Of a stretch of DNA of 64,000 nt, positions 15,301-24,734 are shown one piece after another. The stretch comes from Rhodospirillaceae bacterium (lineage in GTDB: Bacteria > Pseudomonadota > Alphaproteobacteria > Rhodospirillales > UBA2165): positions 1-64,000 of the forward strand of contig CANIGJ010000010.1 in the NCBI GenBank assembly GCA_947467145.1. The letters are read 5' to 3'. Every line of letters begins with the position of its first letter. Position 1 is the first letter of the stretch. A program made the position numbers and the translations under genes. Under the pieces are notes generated by a model. It saw only the letters and a list, made by a program, of their open reading frames with translations. It searched no databases and was not told where the DNA came from.

Positions 15301-17499
15301 CTATTTCTGGTGTACGCGTGCTTCGTTTTCTGCATCGAGCGCCTGCAGCGCCTGATCTAAGGTGGGCACGACGGCGGATTTATAGTCGGTGCCGCGCACG
15401 GCCAGGCGTTTGGCTTCCTGGCAGAGCTGACGCAGGCTGGCGCCCGAAAACCCTACGGTCTTCGGCGCGAGCGTTTCGGCGATCTTGTCCAGTTCGGGCG
15501 ACGCATCCTTGGCCTTGTTGGTGAGATGGATGCGCAGGATGTCGCGCCGTTCGGCTTCGTCGGGTAGCGGGACCGGTATGTGCACGCCGAAGCGCCCCGG
15601 GCGCAGGATCGACGGATCGACGAGATCGATGCGGTTGGTGGCGCCGACGACGATGACGCCCGAAAGCTGTTCGACGCCGTCCAATTCGGCCAGCAACTGA
15701 TTGACCACGCGTTCGGTGGTCATCGAGCCGTCATGTGCGCCGCGTATCGGCGTGATGGCATCGAGCTGATCGAAGAAAATGACGGTCGGTGCGACCTGGC
15801 GTGCGATGCGGAAAATCTGGCGCACCCCTTCTTCGGATTCGCCCAGCCATTTGGAAAAAATCTCCGGCCCGTCGACGGCGATGAAGTTGACGCCGCATTC
15901 ATGGGCGAGGGCTTTGGCGAGCAAGGTCTTGCCGGTCCCGGGCGGGCCATAGAGCAGGGCGCCGACATGCGGCGTCAGCCCCATGCTGGCGAGCAACTGT
16001 GGATTGCGCAGCGGCTGCTCCATCAAATCCTTCAGCCGTTCCTTGACGGCTTCGAGACCGCCGACATCGTCCCAGCTGACATCGGGTACGCTGATGAAGG
16101 CTTCGCGCATGGCGGATGGGCGCACCTGGCCCATGGCTTCTTCGAAATCCTGCCGATCCACGCGCAGTTGCGTCATGTCGATGCGAAAGGCTGCCTTGGC
16201 ATCGGTGAGGTTGAGCGTGCTGCGGCGCAGCGCGTTGAGGCCAGCGTTGCGGCAGAGCTCCATGAGGTCGGCGCCGACGAAACCGTGGCTGCGGCGCGCC
16301 ACTTCGTCGAGGCCCGTTTGGGCATCGTCGGTCAGTGGCATCTCGCGGGTTTGGATTTCCAGGATTTCGCGGCGGCCCGGCGCATCGGGCGGCCCGACGA
16401 AAATCTCGCGGTCGAAGCGGCCGGGGCGGCGGAAAGCGGGATCGACGGAATCGATACGATTGGTCGTGCCGATGACGATGACGGAATCGACGCGATTGAG
16501 GCCGTCCATGAGCGACAGAAGCTGGGTTACCGCGCGCACGTCCGAATGCGCGCCCGTCTCGCCGCGTTTGGGCGCCAGCGCGTCGAGTTCGTCGATGAAG
16601 ACGATCGACGGCGCATGGTGCGCCGCTTCGCCGAACATGCGGCGCAGATTGCCTTCGGTCTCGCCGGCATAGGTGCCGATGATTTCCGGCCCGTTGATGT
16701 AATAGAATCGCGCTTCGATCTCGTTCGCGACCGCGCGCGCAAGATGGGTCTTACCCGATCCCGGCGGGCCGTACAGGATAATGCCGCGCGGCGGATTGAT
16801 GCCGAGCTGGCGATAGACGTGCGGGAATCTGAGCGGTAGCTGGACCAGTTCGCGCACCAGCTTGATCTGGCGGCCCAGCCCGCCAACGTCTTCGAAGGTG
16901 ACGTCGAACGCGCCTTGCGGAATATGCTCGTCGTGGAAATGCAGCCTGATCTCGGTCTGCTCGGTCACGTAACCCGGCCCATCGGGCAAGCCATGGACCT
17001 CGTAGGTCGTGCCGGCTTGGGTATCGGGGAAGGAAATATACAGAACGGCGCCGATGCCGACTGGCGTGCGGTTCTGCGCCATTACCTTGCGCAAATGTGG
17101 GATCAGTTCGTGCGCGGTCGAGACGTCGATCGCCGGCGTCAGTTCGATGCGGGTGACCGGCTTCAGATCGGCCGGCTCAACCTCGATGGTGTCGTTGAGG
17201 TGCGCTTTAAGCGCCTGCCGCAGGAAGCGATCCATCCGCACGACGCCGCGCCCGGTATCCTCGGCCATCGGTTCGCCCACGCGGACCAGGACACTGCGGC
17301 CGCGCGCCGTCGCGATGCGCACGATGTCGTCCGGTGCCAAGCCCGCTTGATGCATCTGGGTGCTGTCGATCGCGACCAACAGTTTGCTCGACGTCACATA
17401 GTCATTCGACAGATGATCGACGGTCGCAGTGAAGCGACGGCGCGGATGCGTGTGAACATGATGATGAGCGTGATCGTGACTATGGTCGTCGTGCGGCAT
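15301..17499 (-). CDS. CDC48/p97-like double AAA+ ATPase with Walker-B Gln in the second domain
   Basis: The start at ATG 17499 follows GAGGT by 6 nt and gives 732 residues. The order is a His-rich leader (residues 3-18), a CDC48 double-psi barrel N-domain (about 20-195), AAA D1 with Walker A GPPGSGKT (244-251) and Walker B VFIDE (E304), and AAA D2 with GPPGTGKT (518-525) and Walker B FFDQ. Codon 15766-15768 reads CAG, so the catalytic Glu of D2 is Gln578. D1 would hydrolyse ATP while D2 could bind but hardly hydrolyse it. The protein should form a hexameric unfoldase; bacterial CDC48 homologues are uncommon and their clients unknown. SelO is downstream. Confidence 0.92.
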   Translation of the reverse strand: MPHDDHSHDHAHHHVHTHPRRRFTATVDHLSNDYVTSSKLLVAIDSTQMHQAGLAPDDIVRIATARGRSVLVRVGEPMAEDTGRGVVRMDRFLRQALKAHLNDTIEVEPADLKPVTRIELTPAIDVSTAHELIPHLRKVMAQNRTPVGIGAVLYISFPDTQAGTTYEVHGLPDGPGYVTEQTEIRLHFHDEHIPQGAFDVTFEDVGGLGRQIKLVRELVQLPLRFPHVYRQLGINPPRGIILYGPPGSGKTHLARAVANEIEARFYYINGPEIIGTYAGETEGNLRRMFGEAAHHAPSIVFIDELDALAPKRGETGAHSDVRAVTQLLSLMDGLNRVDSVIVIGTTNRIDSVDPAFRRPGRFDREIFVGPPDAPGRREILEIQTREMPLTDDAQTGLDEVARRSHGFVGADLMELCRNAGLNALRRSTLNLTDAKAAFRIDMTQLRVDRQDFEEAMGQVRPSAMREAFISVPDVSWDDVGGLEAVKERLKDLMEQPLRNPQLLASMGLTPHVGALLYGPPGTGKTLLAKALAHECGVNFIAVDGPEIFSKWLGESEEGVRQIFRIARQVAPTVIFFDQLDAITPIRGAHDGSMTTERVVNQLLAELDGVEQLSGVIVVGATNRIDLVDPSILRPGRFGVHIPVPLPDEAERRDILRIHLTNKAKDASPELDKIAETLAPKTVGFSGASLRQLCQEAKRLAVRGTDYKSAVVPTLDQALQALDAENEARVHQK

Positions 17500-17783
17500 A
17501 CTGCTACCTCGAAGCTCCTTAAACTTTCGCTCATTTTTTATTGATGCGTCACGCGCTGGATCAAGGTATAGCCCCTGCGCCCAACGATATACATCACTTG
17601 TTGCCCGCGCATTTGTTCCGCAAAACGGCTGTTCGGCGGGGGATTCCCGCCCAGCGTGTTCGCGATGGTGTCTATGCACTGATTGCCCGCATATTACTGG
17701 GCAAGGGTCCGTGGGCAAGTGATTTCGTTCGATGAAATCGTCCAACGTGATTAAAATAAAAGCCAGGTGAGGCAGACGTTTAA
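17500..17783. other. intergenic region between the CDC48-like gene and the first ABC operon
   Basis: This 284-bp gap separates divergent genes and must hold both promoters. A 64-codon frame (17541-17735, +) is present but lacks a ribosome site and recognisable features, so I do not call it a gene. I see no clear palindrome or consensus promoter here. Confidence 0.5.
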
Positions 17784-18887
17784 ATGATCAAAATTAAGAA
17801 CCTGCGGATGACATATCGCAGCGCCGGGACGAGCCATGCGGCCGTCCGCGACGTATCGATCGATATTCCGAAAGGCCATTTTTTCACGCTTCTCGGGCCG
17901 TCGGGCTGCGGCAAGACGACGATCCTGCGGTGCGTGGCCGGCCTGGAAGAACCCGATTCCGGCGAAATCCTGATCGGCGGCGAGCCAGTGTTTTCTTCAA
18001 AAGAAAACATCTACGTGTCGCCGAATTTCCGCCGCATCGGCATGGTGTTCCAGTCCTATGCGATTTGGCCGCATATGACTGTGTTCGATAACGTCGCCTT
18101 CCCATTGCGCCATAAAAGCCCTCGCCCCAGCCGCGCCCAGATCGCCGACATGGTCCGCACTGCGTTGGAGCTCGTACAGCTCGGCGGCCTGGAAGATCGC
18201 CCCGCTCCCTTCTTGTCGGGTGGACAGCAGCAACGCCTGGCGCTGGCCCGCGCCCTGGTCGCCGAACCGCGCGTGCTGCTGCTCGATGAGCCGCTATCGA
18301 ACCTGGATGCGAAACTGCGTGAAGAGATGCGCATTGAGCTACGCGATCTGGTCAAACGGCTGAACATCACGACTTTGTTTGTGACGCATGAGCAGGTCGA
18401 GGCGTTGACCATGTCGGACATGGTCGCGGTCATGAGCGAGGGCGTCATCGTCCAACAAGGGCCGCCCGCCGAGATCTACCGCGATCCGACGGCGATGTTC
18501 GTCGCCAATTTCGTCGGTAAGACCAATTTCCTGAAAGCCAAGATTGCTTCGACGGCCAACGGCCTGATGAATGTCGAAACGGCCATCGGTACGTTGTCGT
18601 GCCGCATGTCACCGGCGGTGCGTGATGGCGAGACGGTTACTGTCACCGTGCGCCCCGAGAACGTGGAGCTTGTGCAAGGTCAGCTTCCCGACATGGCCGG
18701 CAATAACGTGCGCGGCGAAGTCGAAGATGTCGTCTTCCTCGGCAATATGACGGACTGCACCGTCAAGGTGGCCGGTGAAACGATCCGCGTGCAATTGCAT
18801 CCGTCACGGGCACCGTCGCGCGGCGATGCAGTGACCCTGCGCTTCCCGGTCGAACATTGCTTCGTGATTGCGGAAGCGCGCGCATGA
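17784..18887 (+). CDS. FbpC/PotA-like ABC transporter ATPase, system 1
   Basis: The 367-residue ATPase has Walker A GPSGCGKTT, Q-loop MVFQSYAIWPHMTVFDNVAFPL, signature LSGGQQQR, Walker B LLLDEPLSNLD, H-loop VTHEQ and a C-terminal TOBE domain (about 240-367). Q-loop and TOBE are typical of the Fe3+/polyamine/2-aminoethylphosphonate importer group. Its stop overlaps the permease start (ATGA). The operon continues permease, Rieske oxygenase B and binding protein, so the transporter is wired to ring oxidation. The substrate is unproven. Confidence 0.92.
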   Translation: MIKIKNLRMTYRSAGTSHAAVRDVSIDIPKGHFFTLLGPSGCGKTTILRCVAGLEEPDSGEILIGGEPVFSSKENIYVSPNFRRIGMVFQSYAIWPHMTVFDNVAFPLRHKSPRPSRAQIADMVRTALELVQLGGLEDRPAPFLSGGQQQRLALARALVAEPRVLLLDEPLSNLDAKLREEMRIELRDLVKRLNITTLFVTHEQVEALTMSDMVAVMSEGVIVQQGPPAEIYRDPTAMFVANFVGKTNFLKAKIASTANGLMNVETAIGTLSCRMSPAVRDGETVTVTVRPENVELVQGQLPDMAGNNVRGEVEDVVFLGNMTDCTVKVAGETIRVQLHPSRAPSRGDAVTLRFPVEHCFVIAEARA

Positions 18888-20605
18888 TCGCCGCACGCAA
18901 AGGCAACCGCGATTTCGGCCCGCGCGTGTTCCTGGGCGCCGTGATCGCGGCGAGCGTCGTGATCGTCTCGCTGATCGTCGTCGTGGTGTGGCTGAGTTTC
19001 CGCGATGGCATGGCGGGCTCGGCCGATGCCGTCTGGACGACTGCCAACTATCCCGAGATGTTCCTCAATCCGTTCACCTATCGGGTGCTGTGGAACACCG
19101 TTGAATTCTCGCTCGTCGTTCTGCTGGTATCCTTGGGCTTCGGCGTGCCGGCGGCCTGGCTCGTCGAACGCACCGATCTGCCCGGCAAGAATATCGTCTT
19201 CACCTTCATGGCCGTCGGACTGTTGATCCCGGGTTTCGCCGCCGCGATGGGCTGGCTACTGTTGCTGCATCCGCGTATCGGCCTGATCAATGTCTGGTTC
19301 GAAACGACGTTCGGTTTTTCCGGCGCCACTATCAATATCGCCACGATCCTCGGCATGGGGTGGGTGCAGGGACTTAACCTGGCGCCGATCGCCTTCATCA
19401 TGACGGCAGCGGTCTTTCGCGCGATGGATCCGTCGTTGGAAGAAGCCGCCGAGATGTCCGGCGCGTCGTTCCGCTCGACCTTGCGCACCGTCACCTTGCC
19501 GCTGGCCTGGCCGGGTGTGCTGGCCGCCGGCATTTACATCTTCACCATCGGCTTCTCCGCCTTCGACGTTCCGGCGATCATCGGCTGGAGCAACCGCATC
19601 TTTACCTTCTCGACCTATCTGGTCTTGCAGCTGTCGCCGACCGAGGCGCTGCCGCGCTACGGCACCGCTGCGGCGTTATCCGTGCTGTTCATCGGATTGG
19701 CCGGTGTGTTCAGTTGGTGGTACGGACGCATGCAGGCGCGCGCGCATCGCTTCCAGGTGGTGCGGGGCAAAGCCTATCGCCCGAAGCTGCTTAAGCTTGG
19801 GCGGTACAAGTGGGCAGCTTGGGTGCTGCTCGGCTTTTACTTCTGCGTCAGCAAGATCATGCCGTTGATCGTACTATGTTGGGCCTCGGTGCTGCCGTAT
19901 TTCCAGCTGCCGTCGGCGAATGCATTGGCCTCGGCTTCGCTTGATCGTTACTGGCGTCTACCGTGGGATCTGATCGGCGAAGGCTTCGGCAATACCGCGA
20001 TCTTAATGTTCCTGACGCCGACGTTCACCTTGGCGCTGGCGCTGTGCTTCTCATGGATCGTGTTGCGTTCGCGCGTGGTCGGGCGGCAATGGTTCGATTT
20101 CATCGCCTTCCTGCCGCATGCCGTTCCCAGCATTGTCTTCGGTATCGGCGCGCTGCTCATCTCGCTGTTTGTCATCGAGGCCATCGTGCCGGCCTTCGGC
20201 ACTGTCTGGCTGCTCCTGGCTGTCTTCATCGTCGGGCGGATCAGTTATGCCACGCGCATGACCAACAGCGGCATGATCCAGATCCATAAGGAACTGGAAG
20301 AATGCGGCCAGGTCAGCGGGGCCAGCACAATGGGCGTGTTGCGCGAAATTGTCGTGCCGTTGCTGGCGCCGACCTTGCTCAACGCCTGGCTGTGGATGGC
20401 GCTGATGACGTTCCGCGAACTTACGCTCGCGGTTTTGTTAACGACCCGCGACAACATGACCCTACCGGTTGTGATCTGGGGCCTGTGGCAGGGTAGTGGC
20501 TACGGCGATGCCTCGGCGATCACCATCCTCATGCTGGGGGTGATGATCCCGCTTGTGAGCCTGTATTGGTTCATCGCTCGCAAGAGCTCGGTGAAAGTTG
20601 TTTAA
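18884..20605 (+). CDS. FbpB-like fused ABC permease, system 1
   Basis: The start ATG 18884 overlaps the ATPase stop by 4 nt and gives 573 residues; an upstream in-frame start would lie inside the ATPase gene. It is a tandem permease with two EAA loops (EEAAEMSGASFRST near 186 and ELEECGQVSGASTMGV in the second half) and about 12 membrane segments. It forms the inner-membrane channel with the neighbouring ATPase. The broken permease at 2410-3629 is a clear paralogue beginning at this protein's residue about 169. Rieske copy B starts 45 nt downstream. Confidence 0.92.
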   Translation: MIAARKGNRDFGPRVFLGAVIAASVVIVSLIVVVVWLSFRDGMAGSADAVWTTANYPEMFLNPFTYRVLWNTVEFSLVVLLVSLGFGVPAAWLVERTDLPGKNIVFTFMAVGLLIPGFAAAMGWLLLLHPRIGLINVWFETTFGFSGATINIATILGMGWVQGLNLAPIAFIMTAAVFRAMDPSLEEAAEMSGASFRSTLRTVTLPLAWPGVLAAGIYIFTIGFSAFDVPAIIGWSNRIFTFSTYLVLQLSPTEALPRYGTAAALSVLFIGLAGVFSWWYGRMQARAHRFQVVRGKAYRPKLLKLGRYKWAAWVLLGFYFCVSKIMPLIVLCWASVLPYFQLPSANALASASLDRYWRLPWDLIGEGFGNTAILMFLTPTFTLALALCFSWIVLRSRVVGRQWFDFIAFLPHAVPSIVFGIGALLISLFVIEAIVPAFGTVWLLLAVFIVGRISYATRMTNSGMIQIHKELEECGQVSGASTMGVLREIVVPLLAPTLLNAWLWMALMTFRELTLAVLLTTRDNMTLPVVIWGLWQGSGYGDASAITILMLGVMIPLVSLYWFIARKSSVKVV

Positions 20606-20650
20606 TAAGGTCAACCTGGACGAATTTGCAAAGTTACAGGAGAAGATACG

Positions 20651-21796
20651 ATGCTGAAGGAAGACAACGAACTCCTGACCCGGATTGGGCCGAACACCCG
20701 CATGGGCGATCTGTTGCGCCGCTATTGGTGGCCGATCGCCGCGTCGAAAAAGGTGGAGGGATCGAAGCCCATCGTCACGCGTGTGCTGGGCGAAGACCTG
20801 CTTCTATTCCGCGACGGCAACGGCAAGATCGGTTTGGTCGACAAGGCCTGCCCGCATCGCAGCGCATCCTTGGAATTCGGCCGCGTCGAAAAAGACGGCA
20901 TTCGCTGCTTCTATCACGGCTGGAAATTCGGCGCCGATGGCGGCTGCCTCGATATGCCGGCCGAGCCGGAGAACAGCCCGCTGAAGAAGCAGGTCAAACT
21001 CCGCACCTATCACACGCAGGAAGTCGCCGGATTGATCTTCGCCTATCTGGGGCCGGATCCGGTTCCGCTGCTGCCGGCTTACGATCTGTTGGTGCGTGAC
21101 GACATGGACCGTGTGGTGACGCAAGGCCTCGATCGGTGCAATTGGTTGCAGCGCGCGGAAAACGCGGCCGATCCGTGCCATAGCATGGCGCTGCATGCCT
21201 CGGTCTATCCGTCCATCGCGTTGAAACGGCCGGACGCGCTTTATGAGAGAACTTGGTACGGCATGCGTTTCTCGGTGCAGTACGAAGGCCAGAAGCTGCA
21301 GAACGTGTTCCATCAGATCGTGCCGTCGCACACGCGGCGTTTCGGTGCGCGCGTCGGCGATAAACGGCCCGCCCAATATTTGCATCTGCGTACGCCGGTC
21401 GACGATTATCAGACCATCACCTACATCATCGAGGCGGTGGAAACCGAAGGTGGGCGTCCCGGCACGATCGATGTCGAAGACCTGCGCATCATGCCGCCCG
21501 GCGAATATGACCGCGTCGATGACGGTTGGTGGGGCATCGCTTCGCACGACCAGGATCGCGCCGCGCAGGAAAGCCAGGGCGTGATCGCCGATCGCACTAA
21601 GGAGACGCTCGGCACATCCGATCGCGGCATCGCGATGCTGCGCCAGATGCTGCTCGACGGCATCAAGGCGATCGACGCCGGCAGCGATCCCATGGGCATC
21701 ATCCGCGATATGGGCCAGAACAACCTGATCGCGTTCGATGCGAAGAAGAACTTCACCGATATGGATAAGGATTATTCCGGCAAGGCGGTTGGCTAA
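20651..21796 (+). CDS. Rieske ring-hydroxylating oxygenase alpha subunit, copy B
   Basis: The 381-residue phthalate-type oxygenase has cluster ligands C67, H69, C86 and H89 (CPHRS ... CFYHGW). Its mononuclear iron motif is DPCHSMALH (D-x2-H-x4-H). CAGGAG (20637-20642) precedes the ATG at 20651. It sits between the permease and the binding-protein genes of ABC system 1, an order suggesting that the imported compound is its substrate. No reductase component is adjacent. Overall it is similar in length and layout to copy C. Confidence 0.92.
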   Translation: MLKEDNELLTRIGPNTRMGDLLRRYWWPIAASKKVEGSKPIVTRVLGEDLLLFRDGNGKIGLVDKACPHRSASLEFGRVEKDGIRCFYHGWKFGADGGCLDMPAEPENSPLKKQVKLRTYHTQEVAGLIFAYLGPDPVPLLPAYDLLVRDDMDRVVTQGLDRCNWLQRAENAADPCHSMALHASVYPSIALKRPDALYERTWYGMRFSVQYEGQKLQNVFHQIVPSHTRRFGARVGDKRPAQYLHLRTPVDDYQTITYIIEAVETEGGRPGTIDVEDLRIMPPGEYDRVDDGWWGIASHDQDRAAQESQGVIADRTKETLGTSDRGIAMLRQMLLDGIKAIDAGSDPMGIIRDMGQNNLIAFDAKKNFTDMDKDYSGKAVG

Positions 21797-21835
21797 CCAA
21801 TCGCGCCAATAAGCAATTTCGATAGGGAGGGTTAC

Positions 21836-22918
21836 ATGACGTTATTCTTGCGCCTCGGCGTTTACGCCGCAGGCTTGGCACTCGTTCTGGGCGCGTTGCC
21901 CGCGTTGGCAGCTGAACGCAGCCCGGCACTGACCGAGTTGATTGCGGCGGCGAACAAGGAAGGCAAGCTTGAGCTGCAGTGGGGCTCGACCTTCCTCGGC
22001 GGCAATGAGGGGACGAAGGAAATCACCGCGGCGATGAATGCCCTGTTCGGCACCAAGATCGTCACGCGCTTTACGCCGGGCCCGAATGCCAACGAGTCGC
22101 TCAATGCGATCATCGTGGCGAACAGCGTCAATCGACCGTCGCCGACGGATGTGTTCATCGGATCGAACCAGCATGGCGCGTTGATTTTCGAGAAGAAGGT
22201 CGGCACGGAAGTCGATTGGACGAAATTTTTGCCGGGCCGTATCGACGCGTCGTCCATGGAGGCAAATACCGCGGCGTTGCGCGCGTTTACGGTGATCCCG
22301 GGCGGTATCGTCTACAACACGCAGCGTGCACCTTATCCGCCGACCAAGCTTGAAGACCTGCTCAAGCCGGAATGGAAGGGCAAGATCGCATCCACGCCGT
22401 ATGCGTCGGGCTTCGATCTGTTGTCGTCGACCGATGTCTGGGGCAGCGAACGCACGATTGAATTCGCGCGTAAGCTGACCACGCAGATGGCTGGCCTCAT
22501 GCGCTGCAACGAGCTTGAACGCATCGCGTCCGGCGAATTCATCGCCTATGCGATGGATTGCACCGGTACGGATTGGCAGGAACTGAAACGCAAGGGTGCG
22601 CCGATTGCCCACGTGATCCCCACCGATTTCCCGGCGGTGCGGTTCAATTATGCGACGGTTCCGAAAAACGCCGCCAATCCCAATGCGGCAAAACTGTTCG
22701 TGACGTTCCTCCACACGCCGGAGGGCCAGAAGCTTCTTTGGAAGCATCAGACGTCCGATCTGCATACCTATCCTGAATCACAGATGGGCGTGTTCGTGCA
22801 TGATCTCGAAGCCAAGGGCGTGAAATTCTATCAGTTCACCGTTCCCTGGTATCTCGAACATCCGGAAGCCCGCGAGGGCACGGCCAAGATCGTGCCGATC
22901 CTGACCGGCGGGAAATAA
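21836..22918 (+). CDS. FbpA-like (family 1) ABC solute-binding protein, system 1
   Basis: The 360-residue protein has a Sec signal peptide ending ALA-A (about residue 25) and a family-1 fold typical of Fe3+/phosphonate/thiamine binders (ELQWGSTFLGGNEGT; EWKGKIASTPYASGFDLL). GGGAGG (21826-21831) precedes the start. It is the last gene of operon 17784-22918 and is followed by a strong bidirectional terminator. Classic FbpA proteins use paired tyrosines for Fe3+; I cannot confirm such a pair here, and an organic anion is equally possible. Confidence 0.88.
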   Translation: MTLFLRLGVYAAGLALVLGALPALAAERSPALTELIAAANKEGKLELQWGSTFLGGNEGTKEITAAMNALFGTKIVTRFTPGPNANESLNAIIVANSVNRPSPTDVFIGSNQHGALIFEKKVGTEVDWTKFLPGRIDASSMEANTAALRAFTVIPGGIVYNTQRAPYPPTKLEDLLKPEWKGKIASTPYASGFDLLSSTDVWGSERTIEFARKLTTQMAGLMRCNELERIASGEFIAYAMDCTGTDWQELKRKGAPIAHVIPTDFPAVRFNYATVPKNAANPNAAKLFVTFLHTPEGQKLLWKHQTSDLHTYPESQMGVFVHDLEAKGVKFYQFTVPWYLEHPEAREGTAKIVPILTGGK

Positions 22919-22921
22919 AAG

Positions 22922-22949
22922 AAGGGGCGGCCAAATGGCCGCCCTTTTT
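22922..22949. terminator. bidirectional Rho-independent terminator
   Basis: Stem GGGCGGCC (22925-22932) / GGCCGCCC (22937-22944) with loop AAAT, flanked by GAAG on the left and TTTTTA on the right. It ends both the plus-strand transport operon and the convergent dienelactone hydrolase gene, whose stop codon lies at its edge. Confidence 0.9.
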
Positions 22950-23601
22950 ATTTGAATCGCTCGAACAGCTCGAAGGTGCGCGCATCGGATAGATCGCCGG
23001 CGCCATTGGGTTTGCGGCGCCCGGTCGCGAAGCCATGCGGCTCCGGATAAAGATGGAGCGTGATCGCCGGGTTCTTCTTGGCTTCCGCGATGATCCAGTC
23101 GCGTTGCTCTTCGGTATAGGTCCAATCGTGCTCGGGCATATGCAGCAGGATCGGATCCTTGATGGTTTTGAATTCGTCCAGGTAGTCGTGCATCAAGGTG
23201 CCGTAATAGCTGGCCGCCGCATCGGCGCCGAGGCGCGTGACACTGACCAGCGCCGTATTGCCGCCCATGCAATAGCCGGTGGTGAGCACCTTGCCGTTGC
23301 ATTCGGGCATGGCGCGGCCAGCTTCCATGGCGCTCTTGGTGACCTTGATGCCGGTCGTCATCTTGAAATTGTCGAGATAGGTGTGGTCCGCACCGCGTTC
23401 CACATCCCAGTAGATGTCGGGAACGATGACCAGGTAGCCGCGCTCGGCCCATTCGTCGGCCATCTGCTCGTACAAGGGGCGCAGGCCGTGGACATCGAGT
23501 CCGACAACGACGACAGGGCCGCGTCCACCCTTGGGCTTGGAGACGTAGGCATCGAACGGATTGCCCGCGCTGTCTTTGAGTTTGATGGTTTCGCCGTTCA
23601 A
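22948..23601 (-). CDS. dienelactone hydrolase family protein, copy 1
   Basis: The 217-residue alpha/beta hydrolase has the DLH catalytic set: Cys in GYCMGGN (about residue 110), Asp in MPEHDW and His in EPHGFA. DLH enzymes open lactones formed from cis,cis-muconates in (chloro)catechol degradation; many relatives hydrolyse other esters. It is divergent from the amidohydrolase operon at 23736, and an IclR-2-type dyad lies between them (23627-23641). A related protein is at 58911-59600. Confidence 0.9.
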   Translation of the reverse strand: MNGETIKLKDSAGNPFDAYVSKPKGGRGPVVVVGLDVHGLRPLYEQMADEWAERGYLVIVPDIYWDVERGADHTYLDNFKMTTGIKVTKSAMEAGRAMPECNGKVLTTGYCMGGNTALVSVTRLGADAAASYYGTLMHDYLDEFKTIKDPILLHMPEHDWTYTEEQRDWIIAEAKKNPAITLHLYPEPHGFATGRRKPNGAGDLSDARTFELFERFK

Positions 23602-23626
23602 CGCGTCCCTCCAATTTTTGTGCTTA

Positions 23627-23641
23627 TTTCTCAGTGAGAAA
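23627..23641. promoter_or_regulatory. candidate IclR-2 operator TTTCTCA-N-TGAGAAA
   Basis: A perfect 7+1+7 dyad lies 26 bp from the dienelactone hydrolase start and 95 bp from the divergent amidohydrolase start. It matches TTTCTTA-A-TAAGAAA at 28698 apart from one symmetric base-pair change. One dimer here could govern both directions. Confidence 0.6.
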
Positions 23642-23735
23642 CAAAATTATTTTAATAGGCAATTGCTTTCGAACCAGACCATGGGTAGCTAATCTAGTCA
23701 ACTGAACGGCCCGGCCAGACACCCCGAAAGAGAGC

Positions 23736-24716
23736 ATGATGACCACGCAAGCGAAACCCGGCCGCATCGACGTTCATCATCATCTCTGCCCGCCGCAATA
23801 TCTGGTCGAGGCGAGCAAATCCGTTTCGTTGTTTCCGGCGTTGCAGGACTGGACGCCGCAACGCTCGATCGACGACATGGATAGCGGCGGCGTCGAAACG
23901 GCGATCCTGTCGATGAGTACGCCGGGCGTGTGGTTCGGCGATGCCGCGGCGGCACGCACCCTTGCGCGCGTCTGCAACGATTATATGGCACGCCTGGTTG
24001 CCGATCATCCGGGCCGCTTCGGTTTCTTCGCCTGCCTGCCGATGCCCGATATCGACGGGTCTTTGCGCGAGCTTGAATACGCGCTCGATGTGCTGAAGGC
24101 CGATGGCGTTTGCCTGTTCACCAGCTACGGCACGCAATATCTGGGCGATGCGGCTTTCTTTCCGGTGCTGGAGGAAATCAACCGTCGCAAAGCCATCGTC
24201 TATACCCATCCGACGATCAGCCCCTGCGTCGTCAATCTGTTGCCGGTCGTGTCCGAAGCGATCGTCGAATACGGCACCGATACGACGCGCGCGATCGCCA
24301 GCTTGGTATTCAGCGGTGTCGCGGCCAAGCTGCAGGACACGCAATTCATCTGGTCGCATGCCGGCGGCACGATGCCGTACCTGATCAGCCGCTTCACCCA
24401 GCATATGCGGGGCAAGCCGGCCAGTGTTGCGGCGCTGCCGAACGGCATGCTGGCGGAAATCCAACGCCATTATTACGACACCGCCCAATCGACCCATCAT
24501 CCGGTGACTTTGAGCGCCCTGAAGCATCTCGTTGGGGCGTCGCAGATCGTGTTCGGCACCGATTTTCCCTGGGGTCGCGCAAAGGTGCACGTTGACGGTC
24601 TCGACGGATGCGATTTCACCGCAGAAGATAGGCGCAAGATCGATCGCGAGAACGCCGTGCGGCTTCTCGGCATGCCGTTGCGCTCGGACCAATTGCGTTC
24701 AAGTAAGGCTCGCTAA
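23736..24716 (+). CDS. ACMSD-family amidohydrolase (decarboxylase-like) A
   Basis: The 326-residue TIM-barrel metalloenzyme has IDVHHHLCPP near the N-terminus, YTHPT, IWSHAGGTMPY and the metal Asp in FGTDFPWG, the pattern of 2-amino-3-carboxymuconate-6-semialdehyde and gamma-resorcylate decarboxylases. It likely removes a carboxylate from a ring or ring-cleavage product; the substrate is unknown. ATG 23736 and 23739 are both possible starts. It leads the operon amidohydrolase, Pht5-like, cupin A, cupin B (23736-26774). Confidence 0.88.
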   Translation: MMTTQAKPGRIDVHHHLCPPQYLVEASKSVSLFPALQDWTPQRSIDDMDSGGVETAILSMSTPGVWFGDAAAARTLARVCNDYMARLVADHPGRFGFFACLPMPDIDGSLRELEYALDVLKADGVCLFTSYGTQYLGDAAFFPVLEEINRRKAIVYTHPTISPCVVNLLPVVSEAIVEYGTDTTRAIASLVFSGVAAKLQDTQFIWSHAGGTMPYLISRFTQHMRGKPASVAALPNGMLAEIQRHYYDTAQSTHHPVTLSALKHLVGASQIVFGTDFPWGRAKVHVDGLDGCDFTAEDRRKIDRENAVRLLGMPLRSDQLRSSKAR

Positions 24717-24734
24717 ACACAGGAAGGAAAGCTC

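Noticed and set aside
17541..17735. 64-codon open frame before ABC system 1
   Set aside because: No ribosome site, no recognisable domain, and it lies in a divergent promoter region.
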